Counted from the stretch's first letter, positions 25,188 through 34,243 are shown. The stretch: 51,138 nt of DNA from Streptomyces violascens (GCF_014649955.1 NZ_BMUA01000040.1:1-51138); one strand, 5' to 3'. The notes: generated by a model from the letters alone, not told the origin. A program made the numbers and translations.

Positions 25188-26108
25188 TTACACCTGGGAG
25201 TCTCCTCCGGGGGCCCCCTGGAGCATCATGACTGCCGCGGCCAGGTCCGCGAGGGTGCGGAACGGACCGAATCGCCGATCGAACAGCCGTCCGACATTGT
25301 GCTCGGGCTGGTTGTGTCCGGCGATTTCCCGGTAGGCCCAGTCGGAGGCATGGCCCCAGTCGTTCTCGAGTTCCTGCAATTCGGCCGGAACGCCTCGACC
25401 GGTGTTGACGCCCTGCATGCCCCTGCCGATGTCTTCCGCCACGAGGCGGAAGCGTGCGGCCTCGGAGACGAACTGGATGAAGAAGAGGAGCGCCCCGGCG
25501 GTGTTCGCGTTGGGGTTCCCCGTCGTCAGCAGCGTGCTCGTCGAGCCCACCAGGTTGCCATGGGTCAGCGGGGTGTTATCCCGGCCACGCCCAGCGGCAC
25601 GTTCGATGGCGGTGTAGGAGGCTGCGTACGGGAGCGTCCTGAAACGCCCCGTCGGCAGCAGACTGACGTCCGGCGAGTGAGCGTTCACGAACGCCTGCAT
25701 CTCCGTTTCGAGCGGATAGTCGTTGAAGGCGAAGGTGTCACCGGCAGCGTTGGTGAAGCCGCGCAGGTACATGTTGTCGGGTGTGATCCACAACTGCAGC
25801 TGCTGCCCAGCGAATTCGATGTCGGCACGCAGCAGTGCGAGATTATTGGTCTGCGTCTGCTGGAGGCGAGGCGCGAGGGGGTGGCCGGCCGCGTTCTGCA
25901 CCTCCCGGATGAAGTTGACGTAGCTCTGCGCCTGAAGACGGCCGGCCTGCGTCACCGTCATCCGCGCGTTCTTGATACGGCCGTTGGCCGTGTCGGCCCT
26001 GGCACGGCCGGGGCCGGCAAGGCCGGCTCCCAGCCCGAGCGCCAGGACGACCAGCACAGCCAGCAGCCGGGACAGTGCCCTGCCATCGACTCTCCGAAGG
26101 TTCAGCAT
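25188..26108 (-). CDS. Secreted ribosome-inactivating protein (ricin A-like N-glycosylase)
   Basis: 306 residues. A signal peptide (MLNLRRVDGRALSRLLAVLV..., cut near GRARA) precedes a ricin A-chain-like domain. All five key residues can be placed: Tyr114 (DNMYLRGF), Tyr165 (LPYAASYTAIERAAG), Glu216 and Arg219 (QFVSEAARFRLVAEDI) and Trp251 (LQELENDWGHASDWAYR). Spacing matches ricin (Y123-E177-R180-W211 against Y165-E216-R219-W251). Such enzymes remove one adenine from the sarcin-ricin loop of 28S/23S rRNA and stop translation. No lectin B-chain is present, as in the known streptomycete RIPs. AAGGCAAGGA precedes the ATG at 26108. Likely an exported toxin against eukaryotes or competitors; no immunity gene is obvious nearby. 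Confidence 0.85.
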   Translation of the reverse strand: MLNLRRVDGRALSRLLAVLVVLALGLGAGLAGPGRARADTANGRIKNARMTVTQAGRLQAQSYVNFIREVQNAAGHPLAPRLQQTQTNNLALLRADIEFAGQQLQLWITPDNMYLRGFTNAAGDTFAFNDYPLETEMQAFVNAHSPDVSLLPTGRFRTLPYAASYTAIERAAGRGRDNTPLTHGNLVGSTSTLLTTGNPNANTAGALLFFIQFVSEAARFRLVAEDIGRGMQGVNTGRGVPAELQELENDWGHASDWAYREIAGHNQPEHNVGRLFDRRFGPFRTLADLAAAVMMLQGAPGGDSQV

Positions 26109-26147
26109 GGGGAATCCTTGCCTTTCTGCGGTTAATGGATGCGTGCG

Positions 26148-26173
26148 CGTCAGCATGACGACGCACGCTGACG
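26148..26173. promoter_or_regulatory. Inverted repeat in the promoter of the ribosome-inactivating protein gene
   Basis: CGTCAGC (26148-26154) and GCTGACG (26167-26173) form a 7-base inverted repeat with a 12-base spacer, about 40 bases before the ATG. A likely binding site for a dimeric regulator. Confidence 0.4.
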
Positions 26174-26562
26174 TCCTGGTCGCCGCGGGACCGCCGGACA
26201 GGCGCGCGGCCGGTCGTTCTGCCATAGGAGCGTTGCCGAGGCTGGTCAGTGCCCTGCCTCGGCGGCCTGGGCGGGGGCCGTGACGGTGGTCAGCGCGCCC
26301 GGTGGCGAGCGCCGCGACGGCCAACAGCCTCGCGGGGATGGGCCACCGCGATGCCTGCTTCCTGCGGGGCGTTCCGCGCCTGGGCGGTAGCTTCACAACA
26401 ATTGCTCCTTATCGGGGAGTTCCGCTGAGCAACAGGTCCGGTGATGGCGCGTCCGCTGACGGGCAGGGTGCACAGCACGGGGACGTGGAGGATCGGGGGA
26501 AGGCAGGCTGGTCGGGCATGGCGACGTCAGTGCCGATCGGGTGCGGCTTGTGGACCAGTCGC
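26174..26562. other. Region without a clear gene
   Basis: About 390 bases. Minus-strand codons before the RIP start (26283-26396) read MKLPPRRGTPRRKQASRWPI then a short hydrophobic run, faintly like another signal peptide, but it leads nowhere. I assign nothing. Confidence 0.3.
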
Positions 26563-26665
26563 CACGCTATGCACGCACGTTCGTACGGTGAATGATTGAT
26601 GATCCGCACTCTTGCGCGAGAGTTCGGATATGGCCGATGACCAGCTGTCCGAGGCGCTGGACCTT
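26563..26665 (+). repeat. Truncated copy of an AraC-type gene start (copy of 29652-29755)
   Basis: About 100 bases matching the promoter and first 12 or so codons of the AraC gene at 29720. The ATG at 26630 gives MADDQLSEALDLL against MVDDQLSEALDLV in the intact gene. After that the similarity ends, so this is a gene relic with its promoter. Confidence 0.8.
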
Positions 26666-26827
26666 CTGCACAGCGGATCACATTCCACTCAGGTCGAAGC
26701 CGTCTTCTGGTGCCCTGTCGGCGGGGGGCATTGGTGCCTTTCCGCCTGCTGTTCATGGTTGCAGTGCGGCGGGGGCACGATCGTGCGGATCTGGCCACCT
26801 GTCGTCAGAGTTGCGCCACCACCGCTG

Positions 26828-27802
26828 TCAGGCCGGGGGCCCGTGCGGGATACGGCGGTGGGCTCGGCGGTATTGGGTGGGTGTGGTGCCCAGTGCGCGC
26901 GACATGTGCAGGCGCAGGTTGCCCGCGGTGCCCAGCCCGCATCGTTCGGCGATGTGGTCAATGGGCAGGTCGGTCGTTTCCAGGAGGCGTTGCGCCTCCA
27001 GCAGGCGTTGGGAGGACAGCCAGCGCATCGGTGTCATGTGGGTGCGTTCGAGGAAGCGGCGGGAGAACGTGCGGGTGGGCATGCCCGCGTGTCGGGCCAG
27101 GCGGGCCAGCGACAGCGGCTGGTGCATCTTCCCGATGGCCCATTCGAGGGTTAGGGCCAGATGGTCGGTGCCGTCGTCGCGCGTGTCCTTGCGTGGGTCT
27201 TGGGGGTGGTCGCCGGGCCGGTGGGTGGCCGCGACCATGCGGCGGGCCACCGCGTCGGCGGCGCCTGCCCCGAAGTCCGAGCGGATCACGTGGAGGTAGA
27301 AGTCGACGCTGCCGGACTGGCCCGCGCCGGACAGGATGCCGCCGCCGTCGACGAACAGCACGTCCGGGTCGAGCCACACGCTCGGATAGCGCCGGCGGAA
27401 CTCGGCGGCTACGCACCAGTGGGTGGTTGCCCTGCGCCCGTCGAGCAGACCGGCGGCGGCCAGCACGAACGCGCCCAGGAATACCGAAACCAGGCGTGTG
27501 CCACGGTCGTGGGCAGAGCGCAGCGCCTGGAGCACGGCGGCGTCCGGTTCCACCGGTGGGTCGAAACCGGGCACGATCACCGTGTCAGCCGTGGCCAGGG
27601 CATCAAGGCCCGCCGCTACGTCGATGGCAAAGCCCGTCGAGGTGGGCACCGGGCCCGGTCGCAGCCCGCACACGGTGAACGAGTAACGCGCAGCCTCGTC
27701 GCGGAACCCGAAGACCTGGGCGGCGGTCGCGAGATCGAAGGGCTCGATTCCTGGTAGGGCCAGCGCGACCACCGCGTGCGGGCGCTGATGGCGCCACGTC
27801 AT
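26828..27802 (-). CDS. GlxA-type AraC regulator with DJ-1/PfpI-like domain
   Basis: 324 residues. The N-terminal ~190 are a DJ-1/PfpI-like domain (VVALALPGIEPFDLATAAQV, DTVIVPGFDPPVE, GTRLVSVFLGAFVLAAAGLL); the usual nucleophile Cys after VxSV is replaced (VSVFLGAF), so it is a sensor, not an enzyme. The C-terminal AraC HTH pair is complete: LSLARLARHAGMPTRTFSRR and PIDHIAERCGLGTAGNLRLH, then RALGTTPTQYRRAH. ATG at 27802 is preceded by AGGTGG. Members of this group are often transcriptional activators of small-molecule responses. Target unknown. Confidence 0.9.
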   Translation of the reverse strand: MTWRHQRPHAVVALALPGIEPFDLATAAQVFGFRDEAARYSFTVCGLRPGPVPTSTGFAIDVAAGLDALATADTVIVPGFDPPVEPDAAVLQALRSAHDRGTRLVSVFLGAFVLAAAGLLDGRRATTHWCVAAEFRRRYPSVWLDPDVLFVDGGGILSGAGQSGSVDFYLHVIRSDFGAGAADAVARRMVAATHRPGDHPQDPRKDTRDDGTDHLALTLEWAIGKMHQPLSLARLARHAGMPTRTFSRRFLERTHMTPMRWLSSQRLLEAQRLLETTDLPIDHIAERCGLGTAGNLRLHMSRALGTTPTQYRRAHRRIPHGPPA

Positions 27803-28014
27803 GAGACCACCTGGTCCGACACCATCACGATCCCCTTCACAGACATGCACGTCCCGATATCGCACGGTTGCGGCACCGCCATGTTCCAGCGTGACGCACC
27901 CTGCAGCCGATGCAAGACCCCCACGGGGAGTCGGGCCGCGGTCTCGCACAGCGAGGGCCGCTGACGGTCCTGAGGCGGTCCGTGGTCGTCCAGGCCCTGA
28001 CCGCCCCATTCGCC

Positions 28015-28130
28015 CTACGGGGTCTTGCAGTCGGGCGAGGTGGGGGTGACGCAGTACTCGTTGCCGCCGCTCTGGCCGTCCCGGACCCGGGCGAGAAACG
28101 GGGCGAGCTGCGAGGGCCGGGACCGGTTGA
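28015..28130 (-). pseudogene. C-terminal fragment of an unrecognised protein
   Basis: The frame ending at a stop at 28015-28017 reads SLNRSRPSQLAPFLARVRDG then QSGGNEYCVTPTSPDCKTP. Amino-acid balance and the paired cysteines look like the real end of a secreted protein, but the upstream sequence changes frame near 28130 and no start is found. Function unknown. Confidence 0.35.
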
Positions 28131-28259
28131 GCGAGTGGAAGGGCCGTTGACCATCCTCTCCACCCTTACGTTGCTACCCGCAGACCAGATCTCGCAGGCG
28201 CGCAATTCATCCTGGTCGCGAACCCGCATGCCAGACCTGAGAATTGCACGGACAAGCCC

Positions 28260-28540
28260 TTGTGTTCCCTGACTCACTGCAGCGAGATTCCCCGAACCCG
28301 TCGGGCTTTCCTGGTCGGCGACTTCAACGGTCGCTCAGCGGCGCCCCGCAAGGGCTCCACCAGGCAGTTCTACGACGCCGAGCCGTATCAGCATCAAGAC
28401 CACGACAATCTCGAATACCAAGTGCTGGCCGGCACGATCGGAGGCGAGCAGCTGCCGACCGCCGTCAGGCCGAGGCACTGCTGCGCCGCGGCTTCATGCT
28501 CGCTCAGTGCAGCACACAGCCCCGGCCAACGGGAGCTCTC
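28260..28540 (+). pseudogene. Fragment of an endonuclease/exonuclease/phosphatase-family protein
   Basis: FLVGDFNGRSAAPRK is the family's GDFN motif, followed by RQFYDAEPYQHQDHDNLEYQ and, in another frame, RRQAEALLRRGFMLAQ. The frameshift lies near 28455. The N-terminal half and the final SDH motif are missing, so it is inactive. These enzymes normally cut DNA or phosphodiesters. Confidence 0.5.
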
Positions 28541-28667
28541 ACGACGAGACTTCACCACGACGAATGAAGATCACCACCAGCGTCCCGAAGGTGTGCCAGG
28601 GCCGTTAAGTTGACACAGCCGATCCGTCACCCCTGGGGCCGCGACGCGCTGGCCGTTGCCGCGCCGC

Positions 28668-29216
28668 TCAGCCGGGGTGCGCGACGGTGGTGACTGTGCC
28701 GGTTTCCAGGTCGTACACGTATCCGCCGATCCTGACGTTCTCGATCCCTGGCCCGAGTTCCGGCGCGGAGCGCAGCTTGGCGACATCAGCCTGGACTGTC
28801 TTGGCCGGGTCCAGGACCGCCATCGCGGAGGACGTCTTGTCGTCCCAGCCGCCGCGGGCGACGTAGCCCGCGCGTAGTGCGTCGTCGTCGAGGAGCCGTG
28901 AGCCGCAGTCGGTGTGGTGGATCACGGCGATCTCGAACCAGTCGGCGTCGGGGGTCTTGTTCTCGTGCAGGTACACGATCCATGCGAGGTCCTTGATCAC
29001 AGCCGGGGTCACCCGGCCGCCGATGTTCCGTGCGACGATCGCTTCTCCGAGCCGGGTGCCCAGCACGGCCGCGGGCTCGACCCGTGGGTCGACGCAGGTG
29101 ATCAGGTACAGCTGTTTGAACGGGATGAACGGGATCGCCGGGACGTTGTCCTTGGCATCGGTGGCGGCAAAAGCCTTGTTGTGCGCCAGGTATGGGGCGA
29201 AGTTGGACGACGGCAT
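28668..29216 (-). CDS. Beta-class carbonic anhydrase, short type
   Basis: 182 residues. Metal-site motifs CVDPR (Cys41, Asp43, Arg45) and HHTDCG (His101, Cys104) match beta-carbonic anhydrases of the short actinobacterial branch; the second site residue of the motif is Pro instead of Ser. NIGGRVTPAVIKDLAWIVYL follows the first motif. GAAGGAA lies ten bases before the ATG at 29216. This is the second member in the window and is clearly diverged from the one at 8970. Some of this branch lack strong activity and may serve other hydration or desulfuration roles. Confidence 0.85.
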   Translation of the reverse strand: MPSSNFAPYLAHNKAFAATDAKDNVPAIPFIPFKQLYLITCVDPRVEPAAVLGTRLGEAIVARNIGGRVTPAVIKDLAWIVYLHENKTPDADWFEIAVIHHTDCGSRLLDDDALRAGYVARGGWDDKTSSAMAVLDPAKTVQADVAKLRSAPELGPGIENVRIGGYVYDLETGTVTTVAHPG

Positions 29217-29220
29217 GCGC

Positions 29221-29554
29221 GTTTTCCTTCACTTGGCGGGCAAGCGGTGGCCGGCCGATGCCGGTCGCGGGGTGGAGGTGGAAGATCTCGTCGGTGCCGC
29301 CGCGGACATAGGGCAGCGGGTTCCATTGGATGGCGCAGGCGTTGATGCCCCTGCCCTGGACGCAGAGGTAGCAGCCGGCGGCGCTGTCCTCGATCGCGGT
29401 GGCGTTGGGCCAGGTCCGCTCGGGGTGGACCAGGGTGAAGTCCTGGCTGCTGGCGGGCCGTTGGCTGTCCGGGGGGGGTGGCCGCCTGGGCGTCTGCGCC
29501 CGGCCAGAGGGCCAGTGTGGCCAACTGCAGGACCAGCGTGCTCAGCAGCGTCAC
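29221..29554 (-). pseudogene. Secreted hypothetical protein, frameshifted at a G8 run
   Basis: From GTG 29554 a signal-like start (TLLSTLVLQLATLALWPGAD) is followed, after a run of eight G (29471-29478), by a change of frame. The better-looking continuation is ASSQDFTLVHPERTWPNATA, GCYLCVQGRGINACAIQWNP and LPYVRGGTDEIFHLHPATG, with three cysteines. Its stop codon is also lost into the carbonic anhydrase start region. A sequencing error or a real slip in the G run are both possible. Confidence 0.5.
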
Positions 29555-29651
29555 ACCGTGCTGGCCGCGCGTACGCCGGTGGCGTGGCCGGTCCTGTCGG
29601 TGCTGATGGGAATCGGGTAGTCCCTCGGGTGTCGTTTCCAGGTCATGCCAT

Positions 29652-29755
29652 CACGCTATGCACGGACGCTATTACTGTGAATGATTGACGGTCCGTTTTT
29701 CTTGCGTGAGAGTACGGGCATGGTGGATGACCAGCTGTCGGAGGCGTTGGATCTT
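29652..29755 (+). repeat. Promoter and start of the AraC gene, repeated at 26563-26665
   Basis: Intact counterpart of the truncated copy. It spans the promoter region and the first 12 codons of the AraC gene at 29720. The shared leader words (CACGCTATGCACG, GAATGATTGA, GATGACCAGCTGTC) may include the regulator's own binding site. Confidence 0.8.
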
Positions 29756-30697
29756 GTCGAGGTCCGCGGGGTGCTGTCCAGTGGTATCGCGGAGCGGGGC
29801 CCGTGGGTGGCGCGTGTGCCCGCCGCGTTCCCGTACACGTCGTCCGCCGCGTTCCCGCTGAAGTTCCTCGCGATGGTGCGCGGCCGGGCCCGGCTGTCCG
29901 CCGACGGCGTCGACGGGTCGGTCGAGCTCGAGCCGGGGGACGTCGCGATCCTCAACCGCCGGGAGTGGCTGGAGGTCGAGGGCGGCGTCGGCGACGGGCC
30001 ACGCCGCGAGATCCTGCCCGAGGTGGGTTTGTCCTCCGCCCGCCTCATCGCCGCCGACAGCAGTGTGGACGACCTGCTCATCGGCGGCCGCGTCGAGCTC
30101 AACCCGGCTGGCGACGCACTGCTGTTGGAGGCGCTGCCGCCGCTGGCGCACATCCGGGCTGCGGCCTGTGCCGCGGGCACCCTGCGCGGCAGGTTGGACA
30201 GCCTGTTCGACGAGGTGACCCGGAACCGGATGGGATCCGCGTTCGCGATCCGGCAGCACGCGCAACTTCTGCTGCTGGAGGTGCTGCGCGCCTACATCGA
30301 CCAGGCGGAGCTGCCCCCGGGCTGGCTGCGGGCGCTGACCGACCAGCGGCTGCGGCCGGCGCTGCGCCTCATGCACGCCGAGCCCGGAAGGCATTGGGGC
30401 CTTGAGGAACTGGCGCGGGAGGCGGCCATGTCGCGCACGACGTTCGCCGAACGCTTCCGCGCCGTCGCGGGCGTGCCGCCGCTTGCCTACCTCAGCCGCT
30501 GGCGGATGCTGCTGGCACGGCGGGCTCTGCGCGACCGCGACATCCCCATCCGGTCACTGGCCGCCGAGCTGGGCTACGCCTCGGAGAGCGCCTTCAGCAA
30601 CGCGTTCAAACGCGAGGTTGGCGAGTCACCACTGCGCCACCGACACCGGGTCCGCGGCGAGTTGACCGCGGCCCCTGCCGAGCCGGCACAGGGTTGA
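29720..30697 (+). CDS. AraC-family regulator with cupin N-terminal domain
   Basis: 325 residues. N-terminal cupin-like sensing domain (FPLKFLAMVRGRARLSADGV, VELEPGDVAILNRREWLEVE) and C-terminal double HTH: WGLEELAREAAMSRTTFAER, FRAVAGVPPLAYLSRWRMLL, IPIRSLAAELGYASESAFSN and AFKREVGESPLRHRHR. This is the AraC_binding_2/cupin_6 type that often activates a neighbouring oxidoreductase. A fragment of an SDR follows immediately (30836-30991). ATG at 29720 has GAGAG upstream. Confidence 0.92.
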   Translation: MVDDQLSEALDLVEVRGVLSSGIAERGPWVARVPAAFPYTSSAAFPLKFLAMVRGRARLSADGVDGSVELEPGDVAILNRREWLEVEGGVGDGPRREILPEVGLSSARLIAADSSVDDLLIGGRVELNPAGDALLLEALPPLAHIRAAACAAGTLRGRLDSLFDEVTRNRMGSAFAIRQHAQLLLLEVLRAYIDQAELPPGWLRALTDQRLRPALRLMHAEPGRHWGLEELAREAAMSRTTFAERFRAVAGVPPLAYLSRWRMLLARRALRDRDIPIRSLAAELGYASESAFSNAFKREVGESPLRHRHRVRGELTAAPAEPAQG

Positions 30698-30835
30698 CCT
30701 CGCATTTCCCCATCCCGGTGTTCATGGCTGGCGGTGTCCCGGTCCCAGTGTCAGCATCGCGGCGCTGTCCCCTGCGCGCGCGAGGGCGTAGCCCCCTGAT
30801 CGCGCTTCACCTGCTCGGCGGCGCCCGGCCGGACG

Positions 30836-30991
30836 GTGCCGTCGGCGGCCACCGTCGCGGCCGGATCGACCGCTCCCCCGGGCCGCTTCGGAACAGCCGA
30901 GGAAGCCGCGGCTGCGGCCCTGTTCATCATGGCCGACACGTACGTCACCGGTCAGGTCACCAGCCTCGACGGAGGCGAAACCTTCGCTTGA
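30836..30991 (+). pseudogene. SDR oxidoreductase, C-terminal fragment
   Basis: The last ~50 codons of a short-chain dehydrogenase: PPGRFGTAEEAAAAALFIM and ADTYVTGQVTSLDGGETFA before a TGA. The cofactor-binding and catalytic parts are gone. It may be what remains of the natural partner of the AraC regulator just upstream. Confidence 0.7.
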
Positions 30992-31185
30992 CCGTGGCCC
31001 ACTGGCGCTCTCGGGGCCCGTGCCGCGACTGGCACAGGCCCCGGGATGCGAACGAGGCACCCGCCGCCGCGCTGTCCGAAAGCCGCAGTGTCGAAGCTTC
31101 CGGTGGCCACGGGCCGACGTGTGCACGACGCCCGGCTCGATCACCTCAGTGGGCTTGCCCGCACGGGGAAGCCCACCTGTCGGGT
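30992..31185. other. Short gap, nothing recognised
   Basis: No convincing coding sequence or motif; lies between the SDR fragment and the end of the VOC gene. Confidence 0.3.
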
Positions 31186-31692
31186 TCAGCGTGGGAGGGC
31201 TGTGGAGACACCGATGCCGCCGAGGGTCTGGGCGCCGAATCGCTCGATCTCAGCGTCGATGTCGAGCGGTTCGCTGACTTCCGGGTGTATTCCGGGAAGC
31301 AGCTCGGCGGGCACGAGCCAGCAGACCTCGAACTCCAGCCCATCGGGGTCCTGGGCGTAGAGCGACTTGGTGGTGCCGTGGTCCATCTCGTTGACCTGCG
31401 CCCCGGCTTCGGTCAGCCGGTTCCTGACGTCCTTGAGCTCAAGCAGTGTCTCGACTTCCCAGGCCAGGTGAAAGAGCCCGACCGTGCGTACTCCGGCCTC
31501 GGACCTGGCGGCGTCCGCGCCGCGCTGGAACAGGCCGAGGTCGTGGTCGTTGGTGGAGCCCCCGGCCTGGAGGAACGCGGCACCGGGGAAGCGGAACACG
31601 ACGCGGAAGCCGAGCACGCTCGTGTAGAAGTCGACGCTGCGTTCGAGATCGCGGATGTAGAGGGCGGCGTGGTTGAGGCGTTGAATGGCCAT
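31186..31692 (-). CDS. VOC-family (glyoxalase/extradiol dioxygenase-like) metalloprotein
   Basis: 168 residues. Two beta-alpha-beta-beta modules: IQRLNHAALYIRDLERSVDF with YTSVLGFRVVFRF, and GLFHLAWEVETLLELKDVRN with KSLYAQDPDGLEFEVCWLVP. Metal ligands plausible at His (LNH), His (FHLAW) and Glu (LEFEV). Members open rings, isomerise or sequester small molecules. AAGGAG precedes the ATG at 31692 at the right distance. It has no clear operon partner. Exact reaction unknown. Confidence 0.85.
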   Translation of the reverse strand: MAIQRLNHAALYIRDLERSVDFYTSVLGFRVVFRFPGAAFLQAGGSTNDHDLGLFQRGADAARSEAGVRTVGLFHLAWEVETLLELKDVRNRLTEAGAQVNEMDHGTTKSLYAQDPDGLEFEVCWLVPAELLPGIHPEVSEPLDIDAEIERFGAQTLGGIGVSTALPR

Positions 31693-31983
31693 GGGCGTCT
31701 CCTTGATCATCATGTGGTGGAACGATGGAGAGAAGCGTGCGAGGCCCGAGGACGGGTGTCTCGCGGGTCGTCGGCTGGGCCGTCGCACGCCTGGCACAGG
31801 TGGATTGGCTCGCCGGTCGCGCTCGTGTGTGCTGCTGAAGCGTCGTAGCTTCGACCAGGCGCTGATGTAACCGTGGGCCGGTGATCCGCTTGCCATGTCG
31901 GTCAGATCCAGGGAGCCGGCGGGTGGCGAGCTCGCTCGCCACCCGCCGGACCGGCGGCAGATTCGGTGCTCAGCACGCGGGTC

Positions 31984-33191
31984 TCACCGCGCGTAGATGG
32001 CGGAATGCAACCTGTCCCGGAGCATCACCGTGCTCGGCGAAACCAGCTGGGTCATGGCGACGACCGTCAGCCGGTTGTGCGGGTCGATCCAGAACGTGGT
32101 GCTCGCGCGGCCACCCCAGCAGTACTCGCCGGGGAACGCCGGGATGCCGTTCGCCGGAGGGGTGAGGGCGACGGCACCACCCAGGCCGAATCCGAGCCCC
32201 TCGCCGGTGCCCCCGAGGCCGGACACCACCAGCTCGGGCAGCTCGGTGAGCTGTTCGGGCGCGAGTTGGCTGGTCATGATCTCGCGGGCGGAGTCTTCCG
32301 ACAGAACGCGGCAACCATCGATCTCGCCGCCGCACCGCAGCATCTCGGCGAACTGGCTGTAGTCGTCGATGGTCGAGACGAGGCCGCCGCCGCCGGAGAA
32401 ACCCGGCACGGTCGTCACCAGAGGGCTCTCGTGCCCGCTTTCCAGCAGTTCGACGCCGCCCCCGGCCCGTAGAGCGAGGCGAGGCGGTCGGCGTCGCCGG
32501 GCGGCACAGAGAACGCGGTGTCCTTCATCCCCAGCGGTTCGAAGAGCCTTTTCGCCATGAACTTGTCGAGGGGCTGCCCGGCCGCTCGCTCGACCACCAT
32601 CCCGGCCACTTCGAACGCCATGCTGTAGTGCCATTTCTCGCCTGGCTGGGCCACGAGGGGCAATCGGGCCAGCGATTCCGCCAGCCCGTCGAGCCCGCCG
32701 AGCGCAGGGTCGAATCGCCAGCGTTCGTGTACCCCGATGCCCGGGTCGTCGGCGTACAGCGCCGCGACCGCGTGGCGGGGGTGAAACCAGTAGGAGAAGC
32801 CGGCAGTGTGCGTGAGGAGGTGCTGGATACGGGCCGGGTGAGCGGGCACGGACATGCCTCCGCCACTTCCGGGATGGACGCGCAGATCGGCGAGTTCCGG
32901 GACCCAGTCGCCCAGCGGGTCCTGCAGCCCGATGAGGCCCTCGTCGACAAGGGCCATCACCGCGGCGGCGGTGACGGGCTTCGTCATCGAGAACAGGCGG
33001 AAGATTGCGTCGCGGGTCATCGGACGAGCGCGGGCGACGTCGCGGAGGCCAGCCTCGTGATAGAGAACCTCGTCAGTGTCCTGGAGGACCAGAACACTGA
33101 CACCGGGCAGGATTCCCGACGTGACGAGCCCGTCGGCCAGTTCGGCGACGGCGTGCGGGAGATCGTCGTTGATGTGCTTGGACAAGGACAT
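31984..33191 (-). pseudogene. Beta-lactamase-family serine hydrolase, frameshifted
   Basis: Serine hydrolase/esterase of the class C beta-lactamase fold. SMTK (Ser68 to Lys71) and HYSMAFEVAG (Tyr190) are in place. The frame breaks near 32455-32470, at a short G run: one frame reads LASLYGPGAASNCW, the other continues properly as GGGVELLESGHES, GFSGGGGLVSTIDDYSQF and CWGGRASTTFWIDP. One base added or lost would restore about 400 residues. GAAGGA precedes the ATG at 33191. Confidence 0.85.
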
Positions 33192-33370
33192 GGTTGGCAT
33201 CCTTCTCAGCAGAACGGGATCAGCAGCGACGACGGCCGGGAGCCACCAGCGTGCACCCCGTGGTCGCCCTGGTTGACGGTGTCGTCGTGGCCGAATCGCG
33301 CGTGCGCGACGATGCACGCCCGCTCAGGACCAGACGCGCCGGGATGCCGGTGTTTCAGCATTTCGGTGCC

Positions 33371-34231
33371 CTACTGCTGCCTGGCGAGGGCGGCCCTGAT
33401 GGCCTCCGCTACCGGGGTGGTCGGCCGGCCGGCCAGGCGGGACAGGTCGCCGGTGGTGAGGGCGAGCTCCCCGGCGGCGATGGAGACGTCGATGCCGGCC
33501 ATGACGTGCGGGAGCGGATCGGGCAGCCCGGCGCCGGACAGCACCGCCGCGTACTCCTCGCCGGTGACAGCACGGTAGGGAATGTGCCGCCCGGACTGCT
33601 TGCTGACCTCGGCGGCGAACTCGGCGAAGCTCCACGCGGTGTCGCCGGTCAGCTCGTAGACGGTGTCCTCGTGGCCCTCCCCGGCCAGGACGGCGGCGGC
33701 CGCTGCGGCGTAGTCGGCGCGTGATGCCGAGGCGACCCGGCCGTCGCCTGCGGCGCGGACCAGCGCGCCGCGCTCCAGCGCGGCCGGGATGTTCATCGTG
33801 ACCATCTCGTGGTAGAGGCTGTTGCGCAGCAGGCTGTACGGGATCCCGGAGGCGAGGATGGCGTCCTCGGTGGCGCGGTGGTCGTCGGTGACCGGCCCGG
33901 ACTGGCCGAGGGGGGCGCTGGTGTACGCGAACAGCGCGACGCCGGCTTTGACGGCGGCGCCGAGGACGGCCTTGTGCTGGGCGGTCCGGTCGAGGTGCAT
34001 CTCGCTGCCCGAGATCAGCAGCACCCGGTCACCGGCCCTCAGCAGCCCGTCGAACGACTCCGGGGAGTTGTAGTCCGCGACGGCGACGGTGACTCCCCGG
34101 GCGACGAGGTCGCGGGCCTTGTCGGCATCGCGGGCCACCGCGGTGATCTCGGAGGCCGGGACGGTGGCAAGCAGATGGTCGATGACCAGGCGGCCGAGCT
34201 GGCCGCTGGCGCCGGTGACAATGACGCTCAC
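33371..34231 (-). CDS. NmrA/NAD(P)H-binding SDR-type protein (quinone reductase-like)
   Basis: 286 residues. N-terminal Rossmann fold SVIVTGASGQLGRLVIDHLL, then AVARDADKARDLVARGVTVA, ISGSEMHLDRTAQHKAVLGA, SAPLGQSGPVTDDHRATEDA and SLLRNSLYHEMVTMNI. This is the atypical SDR class of QorB/NmrA proteins that bind NADP(H) and reduce quinones or sense redox state. GTG at 34231 fits the fold start; ATG at 34258 is possible. Divergent from a TetR gene with two matching operators between them, so probably induced by a quinone or electrophile. Confidence 0.88.
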   Translation of the reverse strand: MSVIVTGASGQLGRLVIDHLLATVPASEITAVARDADKARDLVARGVTVAVADYNSPESFDGLLRAGDRVLLISGSEMHLDRTAQHKAVLGAAVKAGVALFAYTSAPLGQSGPVTDDHRATEDAILASGIPYSLLRNSLYHEMVTMNIPAALERGALVRAAGDGRVASASRADYAAAAAAVLAGEGHEDTVYELTGDTAWSFAEFAAEVSKQSGRHIPYRAVTGEEYAAVLSGAGLPDPLPHVMAGIDVSIAAGELALTTGDLSRLAGRPTTPVAEAIRAALARQQ

Positions 34232-34243
34232 ACGGAAACTCCC

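Noticed and set aside
26283..26396. Possible second signal peptide upstream of the ricin-like gene
   Set aside because: It runs into the RIP frame only through low-quality Arg/Pro-rich codons, has no ribosome site, and the RIP has its own complete signal peptide.
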